Shown here piece by piece: positions 52,677-61,257 of a stretch of DNA of 64,000 nucleotides; position 1 is the first letter of the stretch, and the number at the start of each line of letters is the position of its first letter. The position numbers and the translations under genes were made by a program. The DNA comes from Thomasclavelia cocleata (lineage in GTDB: Bacteria > Bacillota_I > Bacilli_A > Erysipelotrichales > Coprobacillaceae), in NCBI RefSeq assembly GCF_900102365.1, contig NZ_FOIN01000003.1:1-64000 (forward strand). Direction: 5' to 3'. The notes under the pieces are model-generated. The model was not told the DNA's origin. It saw only the letters and a list, made by a program, of their open reading frames with translations, and did not search any database.

Positions 52677-53234
52677 ATGAAAAAATTAATAAGTTCATTA
52701 CTCATAGTTTGTCTTCTTGTAATAACAACTATCACACCTACATGGGCAGTGGGTTATCTAAATGATAATGAAAAAGAATTACTTGTTGCTTTAAAATCTA
52801 CTGTAAAAGTTGATGGAGCTACACTTTGTTTACAAGCTGCTGATATCAATACAGCTGAAAATTATATGATGCAAGACGGATTTGATTTAACTACTGAGCA
52901 AAAAAATATTATTATTAATAACATTGAAGCAACTAAAGCTTATTTACAAGCTAATCATATTAAAGATTTTAGTTCAATTACAAGAAAACAAGCTTATGAT
53001 ATTTTAGTATTTCTTCAAGCAGCTGCAAATGCAATTGGTTTAACAGTTAAATTAAATGCTGCTGATAGAACAATTTCATTCTATGATGGTGATAAATTAG
53101 TTTATGTAACAACACAAGTTATTAAAAGAACTGGTTATGATATAACTCAAACTGTAGTTATTGGAGCTAGTTTAGTTGTAGTTTTACTAGGTGCAGGATA
53201 TTACGCTAAAAAGAAACATCTATTTGCCAAATAA
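52677..53234 (+). CDS. Small secreted sortase substrate with an IKRTG-type sorting signal
   Basis: 185 residues. A signal peptide (1-24, LLIVCLLVITTITPTWA) precedes a helical mature domain (26-145), and the end is a sorting-like tail: IKRTGYD (149-155), a membrane helix (159-175) and a positive tail KKKHLFAK. The usual LPXTG would be IKRTG. It stands next to a sortase gene (ATG overlaps its stop), and similar partner pairs are known beside clostridial sortases, so it is likely that enzyme's substrate. SD AAAGGAGGAAG is strong. Function is unknown, possibly a wall-linked scaffold for the capsule. Confidence 0.75.
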   Translation: MKKLISSLLIVCLLVITTITPTWAVGYLNDNEKELLVALKSTVKVDGATLCLQAADINTAENYMMQDGFDLTTEQKNIIINNIEATKAYLQANHIKDFSSITRKQAYDILVFLQAAANAIGLTVKLNAADRTISFYDGDKLVYVTTQVIKRTGYDITQTVVIGASLVVVLLGAGYYAKKKHLFAK

Positions 53235-53902
53235 TGAAATTCAATCATAAACAACGTAAAATAATGGCACTAATTTTAGTGCCATTATCTTTTACATTTG
53301 TTTGCTATATAACATTATACTTACTAATCAGTCCGGCAATTGAGCCTTTGATGTCTATCTATAGCTTAATTTCTAGTGACTATGCACCTACCTTAAATGA
53401 TGAAAATTCTACTGATTTATATGCAAATAAATTAGTTGCATCCGATATTATTAAAGCATCTCAAATAATTCAACCAACATATGGTGATTTATTTGGAAAA
53501 TTATCAATTGATTCTGTAAATATAAGAGTAAATCTATATTATGGTGACGGAAGAGAACAACTGCGTAATGGAGTAGGTTTATTTGGTGGATCATTTCTTC
53601 CAGGTTTCAACCGAACTATATTAATTGCAGGTCACTCTATCCCCTATTTTGAACCTTTAGGAGATATCAAAATAGGCGATATAATTAAAGTATCTACGCA
53701 CTATGGTGATTTTGAGTATAAGATAACTGATACTAAAATTACTGATGCTAATGATAGCTCTAACTATGATTTAGAGCAAAAAGAACAAGAAAAATTAATT
53801 TTATATACTTGTTATCCATTTGAAATAATTGGTTATAAATCTCAACGTTTATTTGTTTATGCAGATAAAATAAGTGGACCAACTATATTGGAGGAACAAT
53901 AA
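53234..53902 (+). CDS. Sortase
   Basis: Transpeptidase that joins surface proteins to the wall. 222 residues. An N-terminal membrane helix (about 10-33), then the sortase barrel with catalytic His134 (IAGHSIPYFEPL), Cys193 (LYTCYPF) and Arg205 (SQRLFVY). The class looks like the short D-type with TCYPF. The start ATG overlaps the stop of the substrate gene by 1 nt (TAATG), and it is followed by a membrane protein gene after 1 nt. It is the only sortase in the window, so it might also serve the big surface protein at 25199. Confidence 0.93.
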   Translation: MKFNHKQRKIMALILVPLSFTFVCYITLYLLISPAIEPLMSIYSLISSDYAPTLNDENSTDLYANKLVASDIIKASQIIQPTYGDLFGKLSIDSVNIRVNLYYGDGREQLRNGVGLFGGSFLPGFNRTILIAGHSIPYFEPLGDIKIGDIIKVSTHYGDFEYKITDTKITDANDSSNYDLEQKEQEKLILYTCYPFEIIGYKSQRLFVYADKISGPTILEEQ

Positions 53903-53903
53903 T

Positions 53904-54725
53904 ATGAGTAAAAGAAGTAATCGTACTAATATATCATTTTTATTGGCTTTATTATTAACAATCTTTATTAGTATATTTATTGTAATCACTGTTACTAGAG
54001 TAACTATTATGAATCCTAGTTATTTGATCTCTAAAATGGAAAGTGCTGATTTTTATCAACAGTCTATAGTTAATTTAAATAAACAGATTCAGCAAGAAAC
54101 TCAATCAACTGGATTTCCTTTAGAAATGTTTGAAAATTACATCGATGAAAAGTCAGCTGATGAAATTATGAAAAATTATATTCAAACTGCTTTTTCTACA
54201 GGTAATACAGATATTAGTACAACTAAATTTGAAACAAAATTATCTGAAGATATTGATGAATATCTTAAATCTGCTAATATTATCATTAATAGCGAAGAAA
54301 AAACAGCTATTTCAACCTTAAAAACAAATCTAGTTGATTACTTTAAAACATACTTAACATTTCCTTATTTAGACTTAGTTATTAAACTTATTGATTCTTA
54401 CAATACATATTATTATATTATAGCTGCAATTTTATTGATACTTATTATAACTGCTGGATTTCTTTTATATCGCTTATATAGTCATTATCGTGGTAGAAGA
54501 AGATATTTTGCTTATACATTATCTAGTGCTGGGTTAATCTGTTTAGCTCTGCCAGGATTTATATACTTTGGTAATTTTGTTAATAAAATCAGTTTATCAC
54601 CAAAATACTTTTATGATTTTGTTACTTCAACTATAAATAATTATTTACTTATTTATATTATTATTGGTATTTTAATGATAATAGCTGGTAATTGTATTGC
54701 TTATCTAAAATTCAAAAAGAGATAA
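53904..54725 (+). CDS. Membrane protein of unknown function in the sortase cluster
   Basis: 273 residues from ATG 53904 (SD TTGGAGGA inside the sortase gene). One N-terminal helix (about 10-33) precedes an extracytoplasmic helical domain (34-155), and three C-terminal helices (about 168-190, 203-223, 245-265) with a RGRRR loop. This is an unusual 1+3 topology. No family is recognised. The position directly after sortase and the terminator after it mark it as the end of the capsule-sortase operon. It might be a partner of the sortase substrate. Confidence 0.75.
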   Translation: MSKRSNRTNISFLLALLLTIFISIFIVITVTRVTIMNPSYLISKMESADFYQQSIVNLNKQIQQETQSTGFPLEMFENYIDEKSADEIMKNYIQTAFSTGNTDISTTKFETKLSEDIDEYLKSANIIINSEEKTAISTLKTNLVDYFKTYLTFPYLDLVIKLIDSYNTYYYIIAAILLILIITAGFLLYRLYSHYRGRRRYFAYTLSSAGLICLALPGFIYFGNFVNKISLSPKYFYDFVTSTINNYLLIYIIIGILMIIAGNCIAYLKFKKR

Positions 54726-54730
54726 ATAAA

Positions 54731-54750
54731 AAGATGTCATTTGACATCTT
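54731..54750. terminator. Terminator closing the capsule-sortase operon and rpsO
   Basis: AAGATGTCA / TGACATCTT, flanked by A and T runs, lies between convergent genes. Confidence 0.8.
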
Positions 54751-54761
54751 TTTTAAATAAA

Positions 54762-55028
54762 TTATTTTCTTAAACCTAAGCTTTCACAAAGACTTGAATA
54801 TCTTTCAATATCTTTATTTTTTAAATATTTTAATAAATCTCTTCTACGTCCAACTTTTTTTAGTAAACCTCTATTTGAATGTTTATCTTTTGGATGTTGT
54901 TTAAAATGTCCATTTAATTTGTTAATATCTGCAGTTAATACTGCGATTTGTACTTCTGGAGATCCTGTATCTCCTTCTTTAGTAGCATACTTTTGCATAA
55001 TAGCTGTTTTTTCTGCTTTAGATAACAT
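54762..55028 (-). CDS. rpsO: 30S ribosomal protein S15
   Basis: 88 residues, full length. [40 protein letters not shown] and the [20 protein letters not shown] motif are diagnostic. S15 binds 16S rRNA early in small-subunit assembly. SD GAGGAGG precedes the ATG. The leader (about 55029-55110) contains AGCT-type self-complementary parts and may be the S15 autoregulatory leader, but the structure was not worked out. Confidence 0.97.
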   Translation of the reverse strand: MLSKAEKTAIMQKYATKEGDTGSPEVQIAVLTADINKLNGHFKQHPKDKHSNRGLLKKVGRRRDLLKYLKNKDIERYSSLCESLGLRK

Positions 55029-55143
55029 AATCTATAATCCTCCTCTATTTTAACTTAGCTAACTCCAAGCTATACGTCGAGTATTCGTATATCCTAGATG
55101 TTGCCGCAATTAATATTTTATCAAATATTATGATAAAGTCAAG

Positions 55144-55896
55144 TTAATTATTTTTTTCTCGAATAAAAATAAAATTATTTTGATCAGATTTTTCATGATA
55201 AAAATAATATCCCAACTCTTTAAATTCTTTTACTTGTTCAAAGTTTGTAACTCTATTTTTTATTAAAAAGCGTATCATTTCTCCACGAGCCTGTTTTACA
55301 TATACACCTATTTCTTTAAAAACATTCCCTTCTTTTTCCATAAAATAACATTTAACATAATTAATATTTTGATCTAAATATCTTTTTAATATCCTAGTAT
55401 ATTGTTTTGCCCCCAAGTCTAAAATTTCATAGTCATCTTTAATTAACTCTTGATACATTTTATTCCCCCAAAACTGATATAAATTATTATATCCTTCAAA
55501 AGCTAACTTATTATTTAATTCTAAGCGATATGGTACTACACCATCAAATGGTTTTAAAACACCATAAAAACCTGAAAGTATTCGTACATATTTTTTAGTA
55601 TACTCATAATCTTCATTTGTTAAAATATGTGCTGCTAGACTATTATACTGAATTCCATCATAAGCTAATAAAGCAGGTACAGTATTACTTTTCAAATCAA
55701 TTTGTTGATAATTTTCATAAGCCTCCTGAGCAATTTTATCACTACATTTTAATAATTGTTTAACCTCATATATACTTAATTTTTTTAAATATTTTAAAAT
55801 AATTTCAGTTTCTTTTAAAAATACTGGTTCACTTTCAACTTCAAGATAATTAATATCATCTTTCATTCTTTTAGCTGGTGTTATTACTATCTTCAT
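55144..55896 (-). CDS. yaaA: Peroxide stress protein YaaA (UPF0246)
   Basis: 250 residues from ATG 55896 (SD TAGGTGA). The family pattern is clear: MKIVITPAKRMKDD, ALLAYDGIQYNSL, RILSGFYGVLKPFDGVVPYR, YQFWGNKMY and YVKQARGEMIRFLI. YaaA lowers free intracellular iron under peroxide stress in E. coli and binds DNA; the role in Firmicutes is assumed from that. Monocistronic. Confidence 0.92.
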   Translation of the reverse strand: MKIVITPAKRMKDDINYLEVESEPVFLKETEIILKYLKKLSIYEVKQLLKCSDKIAQEAYENYQQIDLKSNTVPALLAYDGIQYNSLAAHILTNEDYEYTKKYVRILSGFYGVLKPFDGVVPYRLELNNKLAFEGYNNLYQFWGNKMYQELIKDDYEILDLGAKQYTRILKRYLDQNINYVKCYFMEKEGNVFKEIGVYVKQARGEMIRFLIKNRVTNFEQVKEFKELGYYFYHEKSDQNNFIFIREKNN

Positions 55897-55902
55897 TATC
55901 AA

Positions 55903-56365
55903 TCACCTATAATATTTAACCTCTTCCTTTTTATTAATCAACATTAAAATATCTAATTTTAATAATGTTCTATTTTAATTAATTCTAACATGCTAAACAA
56001 TTATTTTAAAGAATTACAAAAACAGAATAATAATTTTAAAATATTTAAATATATCTAATTATTTTATTTCATAATCATTCTTAAGAAAGTAAAGATTATT
56101 AATAAAAGATCAATTAATATAAGAAATTAATTTTCAAAGTTAGAAAATATTGAAAGTATCTTATATTTTAAAATAAATAGCTGTTTTTCTTCCTCTATAA
56201 AAAGATTTATACCAAATTATTACCAATTATTATATTAGAATAAAAAGCGCTGATACGTTAAATATAAGATTATTAATTTGTTTATTAAATTTTTAAATAC
56301 ATAATAAAATTTTAGCAGTTACTGACAGAATCGTAAAATGATTAGAAATATTGTCCTTGTAAAAA
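55903..56365. other. AT-rich intergenic region, no gene seen
   Basis: About 460 nt. It is unusually AT-rich, with many stops in all frames. No SD-linked ORF, riboswitch pattern or repeat was found. It separates two genes on the minus strand and probably holds the yaaA terminator region. Confidence 0.45.
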
Positions 56366-56399
56366 AGTACCTAAACTCTAATGAATTCAAGTACTATCT
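56366..56399 (-). terminator. Weak terminator after the esterase gene
   Basis: On the minus strand AGTACTTGAA / TTTAGGTACT pair with G-T wobbles and run into TTTTTT. Confidence 0.5.
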
Positions 56400-56408
56400 T
56401 AAATTTAC

Positions 56409-57155
56409 TCATTTCCATAAATAATTTAAATAAACAATATTTTCCTTTTGCCAAGAAGCTTCATTATGTTCTCCATTCTCCGCTATTAATATATAACAGC
56501 TAGCCCCTAACCTAATAAAATAATCATTAAAGACTAAAATATTTTTAAGAGTTTTATCAACATTATATACCTCTTTTTTTCCAAAACTAAAATATACCCT
56601 AGTATCGCTACTAATCTCTTGATCATTTAATTCAAGCTTTAACTCTTTCATGCATAATGAAATCGCAGGTGAAATACATGCAGCTTTAGAAAAATATTGA
56701 TTATATTTTATTACTGTATATAAAGCCATCAATCCACCCATTGAACTACCTGCAATTCCTGTACATTCTCTAAATGGATAAGTTCGATATTTTTTATCAA
56801 TCATTGGTTTTAACTCACTTATCAACCAATCCATCAGCTGCTTACCTTTACCAGTAATTGGTCCAAAATAACCATTTTTTATATCATATGGACAATACTC
56901 ATTTAAACGCTCATTACCACTATGATTACATTCAATTCCAACAATAATTAGTGGTTTATCATAATTATCCATAAATTCTCTTAATCCCCACGACTTACCA
57001 TATGTAGCATCTTCATCATAAAATAAGTTATGTCCATCAAACATATACATAACTGGATACCTATCATTATTTAATAAATATCCATCAGGTAAATATACAT
57101 GAATTGTTCTAATTAAATCAAACGGTGTTATCTTAACATTAAATTTTTCAACCAT
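56409..57155 (-). CDS. Alpha/beta hydrolase, esterase D/Fes type
   Basis: 248 residues. The N-terminal VYLPDGYLLNNDRYPVMYMF is the usual start of an EstD/Fes-like esterase. GIAGSSMGGLMAL (about 129-141) carries the nucleophile Ser. The acid/His triad partners are probably Asp near 221 and His near 230 (AENGEHNEASW). Such enzymes cut esters of sugars, siderophores or acetyl-xylan. Substrate unknown. It begins 8 nt after the aldo/keto reductase gene and so shares its transcript. Confidence 0.85.
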   Translation of the reverse strand: MVEKFNVKITPFDLIRTIHVYLPDGYLLNNDRYPVMYMFDGHNLFYDEDATYGKSWGLREFMDNYDKPLIIVGIECNHSGNERLNEYCPYDIKNGYFGPITGKGKQLMDWLISELKPMIDKKYRTYPFRECTGIAGSSMGGLMALYTVIKYNQYFSKAACISPAISLCMKELKLELNDQEISSDTRVYFSFGKKEVYNVDKTLKNILVFNDYFIRLGASCYILIAENGEHNEASWQKENIVYLNYLWK

Positions 57156-57163
57156 AACTTCTC

Positions 57164-58312
57164 CTAATATCCAAATATTTCTACTGCTTTTTTCATTTTT
57201 TTAATAATTTCCACTCCAAAAGGACAATTTTTTTCACAACTTCTACATCTTATACACTCACTTGCATGATGTTTCAATACAGCATAATGTTCTCTTACTG
57301 TTTCAACTACCTCTTTTTTTGCAATACACAAATCAGTAAACTTATTAATATCAGCAACTGAAATTCCTTTTATACATGGCGCACAATGTCCACAATAAAC
57401 ACAATTACCAATAAAAGAATGTTTAGGAATATTTGCAAGAATATTAGCATAATCTTTTTGACTTAATTCTGCTTTTTCATATTCTAATGCTTCCAGCAAT
57501 TCATCAATTGTACGACTTCCAGCCATTACCGATACCACTCCTGGTCTTGTCAAAGAATAATGAATACATTGTAAAGGAGTCATTTTCACTTTAAATGGTG
57601 ATAATTTTTCATCTAATAAATCTCCTCCACCAAAAGCCTTCATTACAGTAATAGCAACCCCCTGACTTTGACATAACTCATATAATTCTTGTCGAACAGG
57701 ATCAATATTTATTAACGGTTTTTCATAATTTTTATCATCCCATAAATCATCTACTTCTTCACTTGGAGGCAGCATATCATAACATGGATTAATTGAAAAC
57801 AAAATAACATCGATTAATCCAGTTTTAACTGCTTTAATAGCTATATCAGGATTATGTGAACTAATTCCAAGATGCTTTATAATTCCCTGTTTTTTTAATT
57901 CTAATGCATATTCAATAATTTCACCAGTAAATACATTATTGAAATCACTTTCAGCATCAATATAATGAATCATTCCAACATCTATGTAATTAGTTTGTAA
58001 TCTCTTTAAAAGATCAATAAACCCTTCTTTGACCTCATCAATCTTACGAGTCCTTAAATATTGATCATTTTTCCAAATAGTACAAAGATGCCCCTCAATT
58101 ATCCACTGCTCACGTCTACCTTCTATTGCTTTACCAAAAGCTTCACGAGCATTAGGATTTGATGAATAAAAATCAATAAAATTAATCCCATTTTCATATG
58201 CTTTATCAACAAACAATTTTACTTCATCAATACTTTTATTTACAAATCCTTCACAACCAAGTGCAATCTCACTTACTTTGATTCCTGTTCTTCCTAATAT
58301 ACGATACTTCAT
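57164..58312 (-). CDS. Aldo/keto reductase with a C-terminal 4Fe-4S ferredoxin domain
   Basis: 382 residues. An AKR TIM barrel (1-285) with MKYRILGRTGIKVSEIALG, catalytic Asp and Tyr near 47-52 (FIDFYSSN), HLGISSHNPD and VMAGSRT. The C-terminal 95 residues hold CVYCGHCAPC and CIRCRSCEKNCPFGV, two [4Fe-4S] motifs. It should use ferredoxin with NAD(P)H to reduce an aldehyde or quinone. It is the first gene of a two-gene unit with the esterase. A MerR-type promoter (58330-58360) lies just upstream, which suggests stress or electrophile induction. Confidence 0.92.
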   Translation of the reverse strand: MKYRILGRTGIKVSEIALGCEGFVNKSIDEVKLFVDKAYENGINFIDFYSSNPNAREAFGKAIEGRREQWIIEGHLCTIWKNDQYLRTRKIDEVKEGFIDLLKRLQTNYIDVGMIHYIDAESDFNNVFTGEIIEYALELKKQGIIKHLGISSHNPDIAIKAVKTGLIDVILFSINPCYDMLPPSEEVDDLWDDKNYEKPLINIDPVRQELYELCQSQGVAITVMKAFGGGDLLDEKLSPFKVKMTPLQCIHYSLTRPGVVSVMAGSRTIDELLEALEYEKAELSQKDYANILANIPKHSFIGNCVYCGHCAPCIKGISVADINKFTDLCIAKKEVVETVREHYAVLKHHASECIRCRSCEKNCPFGVEIIKKMKKAVEIFGY

Positions 58313-58329
58313 ATTATCACCTCCATTAT

Positions 58330-58360
58330 ATTTTACATGTTAAAGTCAACTTTATGTCAA
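58330..58360 (-). promoter_or_regulatory. MerR-type promoter with 19-bp spacer and central dyad
   Basis: On the minus strand TTGACA (58355-58360), a 19-nt spacer and TAAAAT (58330-58335). The spacer contains AAAGTTGACTTT, a near-perfect palindrome. A 19-bp spacer with a central dyad is the hallmark of MerR-family activated promoters. No merR gene is in the window, so the regulator is elsewhere. Confidence 0.6.
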
Positions 58361-58655
58361 GCGAATATATATCATTTATAAAAATATCAAAAGTTTATTC
58401 CACTATGATTTTCTTGTCTGCTCTGCTGAATCAACATATGACATCAATATTTCCTCTCTTACCTTCGTTTTTTATTATAAAAAGCTTTACAATAATAAAT
58501 CATTAACATCTTAAGTTACCAACATTGTGATAAAATCAACTTTTTTTGTATTATTCACCAATCATTATACCTTGATCTTTTTAAAGAATGATATTTCTAA
58601 ATATAAACACTATTTAAACCTATTAAATATTTCATAACTTTAGCTTTTTCTAATA
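58361..58655. other. Intergenic region without a gene
   Basis: About 295 nt. No open frame with SD and no clear terminator for the glycerate-kinase operon was found, although T-rich stretches occur near 58640. Confidence 0.4.
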
Positions 58656-59183
58656 CTATCTTTTTTGATAACAAATCTCCATCATTCCATTATAATAATC
58701 CCTTGCAACTAATTTTAGTTTTATCTCATTATTATTCTCTTCAAATAACTTAATACCTGCACCTAATATAATTGGTATAATAGTGATACGATATTCATCA
58801 ATCAAATTAAGCCTAATTAGCTGATTAACAATACTTGCTCCTCCACAAATCCAGATATTTTTACCTTTAGTTTTCTTTAACCTTTGAATTAGATCAAATA
58901 ATTTTTCATTTGTAAAAATAATTTCCTCTTGATTTGAAAGCAAGCGGTGAGTAATAACATAAGTCATTATACCTTTATATGGCCAGTTATCTTTTGCTAG
59001 AACATTTATTACTTGATGGTAAGTTGTATATCCCATTATAATTGTATCAATGCTTTTAACAAACTTATCATAACTACTTTCTTGATTATTTAAATCATCA
59101 CCATTCATCCAATCTACTTTCATATCTTTATCTGCAATATATCCATCTAAACTCATCCCAATATACAAAATTACTTTTTTCAT
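58656..59183 (-). CDS. Dihydrofolate-reductase-fold protein (RibD C-terminal type)
   Basis: 175 residues from ATG 59183 (SD GGGAAGATC). KVILYIGMSLDGYIADKDMK is the typical start of RibD_C/YwjB-like reductases. MGYTTYHQVI binds NADPH and ICGGASIVNQLIRLNLI is the second nucleotide motif. The substrate is not dihydrofolate in these proteins; it is unknown. It overlaps the stop of the glycerate kinase gene (ATGA), so it is the last gene of that operon. Confidence 0.88.
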   Translation of the reverse strand: MKKVILYIGMSLDGYIADKDMKVDWMNGDDLNNQESSYDKFVKSIDTIIMGYTTYHQVINVLAKDNWPYKGIMTYVITHRLLSNQEEIIFTNEKLFDLIQRLKKTKGKNIWICGGASIVNQLIRLNLIDEYRITIIPIILGAGIKLFEENNNEIKLKLVARDYYNGMMEICYQKR

Positions 59184-60328
59184 ATATGATCTTCCCTTAT
59201 TTTCCACAACCTGAAAACTTGTTCTACAGTATTTGTTATGTTCTCTTTTGCTCTTTCTTTATTCATTGCTTCAGGTAAAGTAACAATATTTCTTAAAATT
59301 GAAAAATATGCATTTATTCCTGCATTATTACATATATTTGCATCATTTGAAATTGAACCAGCAAAAGCAATTACTGGCAAATTATACTTTTTAGCTAATT
59401 TAGCCACTCCAATTGGCGCCTTACCCATTGTTGTTTGAAAATCGAGACTCCCCTCACCTGTTATTATAAGATTTGCATCTTTAACTTCCTCTTCAAAATT
59501 TATTTCTTGTAATATCAATTTAATTCCTGAATCTAACTTTGCGTTTAAAAAAGTTAAAAAAGCAAATCCTAATCCTCCAGCTGCTCCAGCTCCTGGATAA
59601 TTCATATTAGCTAAAGGACATATTTCTTTTGATAAAATTGCATACTCATTTAACCATTTATCCATTTGCACTATTAATTCCTTATTGGCACCTTTTTGAG
59701 ATCCATATACATAACTAGAACCTAAAGGACCACATAGAGGATTATTGACATCACAAGCAATCATAAAATCACATTCTTTTATAACTGGTAATACTTTACT
59801 AGTTTTAATTATTTTAAGTTGTTTTAATCCCAAAGCTCCAAAATCAACCTGTTTACCATCTTCGTCTAATAATTCAAAACCTAAAGCTTGAAGCATGCCA
59901 ATTCCCCCATCATTAGTAGCACTGCCGCCAATACCAATAATAAAACGCCGACATCCCTGATTTATTGCATCTTTGATAACTTGACCTAATCCATATGTAG
60001 TTGTATACAAAGGATTTCTTTTAGATTCAGGAACTAAAGTTAATCCTGATGACTGTGCCATTTCAATAACTGCCATAGTTTTAGATTCAATAATTCCATA
60101 GCAACAATCAACCATCTCGCCTAAAGGACCAGCAACTTTTATTGTTCGTAATTTTCCATTTAAATCAGCTATTAAAGCTTCAACTGTTCCTTCACCACCA
60201 TCAGCTAACGGTTTTACTACAATTTCACTATTTAAATATACTCGTCTAATTCCTTCTTCAATTGCTTTACCAGCTTCAATTGAAGATAAGCTTCCTTTAA
60301 ATGAATCTACTGCAATTACAATTTTCAT
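59180..60328 (-). CDS. glxK: Glycerate kinase
   Basis: Phosphorylates D-glycerate, feeding it into glycolysis. 382 residues of the GckA/GlxK family: VIAVDSFKGSLSSIEAGKAI at the start, KPLADGGEGTVEALI, IEMAQSSGLTL, GIGGSATNDGGIGMLQALG, and ITGEGSLDFQT near 294. All these are diagnostic. It starts 5 nt after the stop of the EFR1-type gene, so an operon of three is likely (flavodoxin/ferredoxin, glxK, DHFR-like). Confidence 0.94.
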   Translation of the reverse strand: MKIVIAVDSFKGSLSSIEAGKAIEEGIRRVYLNSEIVVKPLADGGEGTVEALIADLNGKLRTIKVAGPLGEMVDCCYGIIESKTMAVIEMAQSSGLTLVPESKRNPLYTTTYGLGQVIKDAINQGCRRFIIGIGGSATNDGGIGMLQALGFELLDEDGKQVDFGALGLKQLKIIKTSKVLPVIKECDFMIACDVNNPLCGPLGSSYVYGSQKGANKELIVQMDKWLNEYAILSKEICPLANMNYPGAGAAGGLGFAFLTFLNAKLDSGIKLILQEINFEEEVKDANLIITGEGSLDFQTTMGKAPIGVAKLAKKYNLPVIAFAGSISNDANICNNAGINAYFSILRNIVTLPEAMNKERAKENITNTVEQVFRLWKIREDHI

Positions 60329-60333
60329 ATTTT

Positions 60334-61107
60334 CTACTCAACCTCAAAAAATAATTGATTCTCTTTTCTTAAAGAACAAGATTTAGCCATTAATTTACCA
60401 GCAAGTTTTAATAGTAATGGATTTATTTGTCGAGCATAATTTGGACAAACATTAACACAACGCATGCATGAAATACACTTATTTTTATCAACTATTTTTG
60501 ATGATTCTAATGAAATAGCCTGGGTTGGACATGCTCTAGCACATATCCCACATCCATTACAACGTTTATTCGCTTTAGGTTTAAAGGGTACTCCTTTATA
60601 TTGATGATACGGAAAATTACCTGGTACTTTTAAATCATCATACTTCTCTTTAGTATCAACTAAATGCATGATTTCTTTACTAAAAACTTCTAATTGCATT
60701 TTATCCATTTCATTAGGACGATCACTTGCAAATTGATTCATAATTGAATGCTTAGCTACTGCACTGATTGCTGCAATTGAATTAAATCCATTATCTTTCA
60801 TTACATCTTTGAGCTCAAGCAAAGTATCCTCATAATCACGATTACCATAAACAACAATTAAAATTGTTCGTGTATAATCACCTTTAATCTTTGCTAATCT
60901 GTTGATTACAATCTCAGGAACCCTTCCTCCATAAGAAGGCACAGCTATCATACATAAATCATTACGATCTAACTGATATCTTTGATCAAAGCCCTGAACT
61001 GATAAATCAATCATTTCCTTTTCATTCTGCCATTCATTTATTAAAATATCTAATACCTTTTTAGTTCCACCTGTAGGACTAAAATATATACCATATAACT
61101 TCATCAA
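60334..61107 (-). CDS. EFR1-type flavodoxin-ferredoxin fusion protein
   Basis: 257 residues. A flavodoxin-like N-domain with the FMN phosphate loop YFSPTGGTKKVLDIL (about 8-22) and PSYGGRVPE is followed by two ferredoxin motifs, CNGCGICARACP (about 184-195) and CISCMRCVNVCP (about 213-224). It can hand electrons between FMN and FeS centres. The exact partner is unknown. It is the first gene of the glxK operon. Confidence 0.9.
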   Translation of the reverse strand: MMKLYGIYFSPTGGTKKVLDILINEWQNEKEMIDLSVQGFDQRYQLDRNDLCMIAVPSYGGRVPEIVINRLAKIKGDYTRTILIVVYGNRDYEDTLLELKDVMKDNGFNSIAAISAVAKHSIMNQFASDRPNEMDKMQLEVFSKEIMHLVDTKEKYDDLKVPGNFPYHQYKGVPFKPKANKRCNGCGICARACPTQAISLESSKIVDKNKCISCMRCVNVCPNYARQINPLLLKLAGKLMAKSCSLRKENQLFFEVE

Positions 61108-61219
61108 ATTATCACCTCTTACTATTTATACCTACACCATTAATTATATGCTACTATTTTTATTCACGCTATAATAAAATAAAGAATAAACAATTTATTT
61201 GACCTCTAATAAAACAAAA

Positions 61220-61247
61220 AGATGTTAAAATACATTATTTAACATCT
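61220..61247 (-). terminator. Terminator after the SPFH gene
   Basis: AGATGTTAAA / TTTAACATCT followed on the minus strand by TTTTTG. Confidence 0.8.
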
Positions 61248-61257
61248 AATCAATATT

